Positions 62,900 through 64,000 of a stretch of DNA of 64,000 nt are shown here, piece after piece. Position 1 is the first letter of the stretch. Every line of letters starts with the position of its first letter. The translations under genes were made by a program, and so were the position numbers. Source of the stretch: Ferribacterium limneticum (GTDB lineage: Bacteria; Pseudomonadota; Gammaproteobacteria; Burkholderiales; Rhodocyclaceae). Location of the stretch: assembly GCF_020510625.1 (NCBI RefSeq), contig NZ_CP075191.1, positions 3,449,501 through 3,513,500 on the forward strand, written 5' to 3'. The notes under the pieces are model-generated. The model did not search any database. It had not been told where the DNA came from and worked only from the letters and a program-made list of their open reading frames with translations.

Positions 62900-64000
62900 T
62901 TTTCGGTGTATTTTCCTTCGTCTTTCAGGGCTGTTTCGATGCGCTCGCACAGGGTTTTCAGCACTTTAACCCGGGCGAAGTTCTTGTCGTTGGCTTCGAC
63001 CAGCGTCCACGGCGCCAGGCCGGTCGAGGTGCGATCAACCATGTCGCAGACGGCCGACACGTAGTCGTCCCATTTGTCGCGGTTGCGCCAGTCTTCCTCG
63101 GTAATCTTGAAGCGCTTGAATTCGGTATCCTGACGCTCCTTGAAGCGCCGCAACTGCTCGTCGGCGCTGATCTGCAGCCAGAACTTGACGACGATGGCAC
63201 CGGAATCGACCAGCTGGTGCTCGAAATCGTTGATCTCGGCATAAGCGCGCAGCCAGTCAGCCTCGGCGCAGAAGCCCTCGACCCGCTCGACCAGTACGCG
63301 GCCATACCACGAACGGTCGAAAATCGCCGCCCGGCCGGTCCGCGGCATATGTCGCCAGAAGCGCCACAGGTAAGGCTGGGCGCGCTCTTCCTCGGTCGGG
63401 GCGGCAATCGGGATGATCTGGTACTGCCGGGCATCCATCGATGCCCCGACTCGCCGGATGCTGCCACCCTTGCCGGCCGCATCGGCGCCCTCGAAGACCA
63501 GCACCAGCGAACGCTTGCCGACAAAACGCGGATCGCGCACCAGCTCGGAAAGCCTGGCCTGATACTTGGCCAGCTGCGTCTCGTAATCTTTCTTCTCCAG
63601 TTTCTGCGTCAGATCGAGTTCGCTCAGGACATTCTTCTCGTCGATCGGATGGACGATGGGCGGCGCCACCGGCACCCGCTGCAGGCCTTCCTGATTCAGG
63701 CGGCGTTTCATCGCGTCGAGCACGATGCGGCCGACGGTCAGCGAGCGGTATTCGTCGTCGGTGCCTTCAACGATGATCCACGGCGCATGCGCCGTGTTGG
63801 TCACGCGCAGCACATGGCCGGCCACCTGCTGCAGGCGGCCATAAGTCTTCAGGCGATCGTAGCTTTCCTTGGTCACCCGCCAGGCCGTGCGTGGATCATT
63901 CTCCAAGGCCTTGAGGCGAGTCTTCTGGCCATCCTTCGAGAGATGGAACCAGAATTTCAGGACCAGCGCCCCTTCGTTTACCAGCATGGTCTCGAAGCGG
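62896..64000 (-). CDS. pap: Polyphosphate:AMP phosphotransferase (two-domain PPK2), N-terminus outside window
   Basis: About 368 C-terminal residues. The second PPK2 domain is complete: Walker A in VLVFEGADAAGKGGSIRR, lid residues and Walker B in IFDRSWYGRVLVERVEGF. The visible part of the first domain is degenerate at the same positions (NEGALVLKFWFHLSK, EGTDDEYRSLTVGR), as in the duplicated class II enzymes that phosphorylate AMP with polyphosphate. The protein continues past base 64000. Links polyphosphate stores with nucleotide energy. Confidence 0.92.
   Translation of the reverse strand, partial: RFETMLVNEGALVLKFWFHLSKDGQKTRLKALENDPRTAWRVTKESYDRLKTYGRLQQVAGHVLRVTNTAHAPWIIVEGTDDEYRSLTVGRIVLDAMKRRLNQEGLQRVPVAPPIVHPIDEKNVLSELDLTQKLEKKDYETQLAKYQARLSELVRDPRFVGKRSLVLVFEGADAAGKGGSIRRVGASMDARQYQIIPIAAPTEEERAQPYLWRFWRHMPRTGRAAIFDRSWYGRVLVERVEGFCAEADWLRAYAEINDFEHQLVDSGAIVVKFWLQISADEQLRRFKERQDTEFKRFKITEEDWRNRDKWDDYVSAVCDMVDRTSTGLAPWTLVEANDKNFARVKVLKTLCERIETALKDEGKYTEK

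Overview
The window is about 62-65% GC, gene-dense, and reads as a chromosomal segment of a betaproteobacterium. The best fit is order Rhodocyclales (Dechloromonas/Azonexus-like). The reasons are the mix of PHA synthase and phasin genes, a full Pst-Pho locus, a polyphosphate:AMP phosphotransferase, many c-di-GMP and chemotaxis proteins, a TRAP transporter with a TatT protein, and a glycine-riboswitch-controlled TRIC protein. The taxonomic call is inference; no rRNA or tRNA gene was seen.

Layout. 1-4.5 kb: end of a PlsC acyltransferase, a YgjP-like metallopeptidase, glyoxalase I, a PHA synthase and a DUF2934 protein. 4.5-10.1 kb: a signalling operon with an unusual pyruvate-kinase-like protein, a histidine kinase and a DUF3369/HD-GYP response regulator, then a stand-alone FmdE-like protein. 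10.2-15.2 kb: two GT4 glycosyltransferases, a DgkA-type kinase and a PlcP-type metallophosphoesterase, which look like a phosphate-starvation lipid-remodelling set. 15.4-23.4 kb: a type I restriction-modification operon (hsdM, a DUF1016 nuclease, hsdS, hsdR); a palindromic repeat sits in frame inside hsdR. 23.7-24.9 kb: an IS110-family element inserted into a copy of the same repeat family. Its upstream leader shows two guide-bearing loops matching the insertion site and the element's own ends, i.e. a readable bridge RNA. 25-34.8 kb: PAP2 phosphatase, ArnT-like transferase, purT, an HD-GYP regulator, a DUF4239 protein, chrA, a phasin and rpiA. 34.8-41.5 kb: pstS-pstC-pstA-pstB-phoU-phoB-phoR with a Pho box. 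41.8-42.7 kb: tandem glycine riboswitch and TRIC-family protein. 42.8-49.4 kb: an EAL-GGDEF protein, a non-canonical membrane CheA-like kinase with CheY and CheX, and small genes.

49.5-55.3 kb is an Rhs island. It holds a 1528-residue secreted Rhs protein with a short cysteine-rich tip, a translationally coupled zinc-ribbon membrane protein (candidate immunity gene), a displaced Rhs fragment, a truncated orphan gene, a 45-bp duplicated segment and an IS630 remnant. 55.6-61.2 kb: TRAP transporter (fused DctQM, DctP, TatT) and a methyl-accepting chemotaxis protein. 61.2-64 kb: yggX, argA and a truncated polyphosphate:AMP phosphotransferase.

Two themes connect the window. One is phosphate and carbon storage: Pst/Pho, polyP kinase, PHA and lipid remodelling. 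The other is a dispersed MITE/REP-like family (seven copies) that has entered hsdR and the pst-phoU operon and served as the landing site of the IS110 element.
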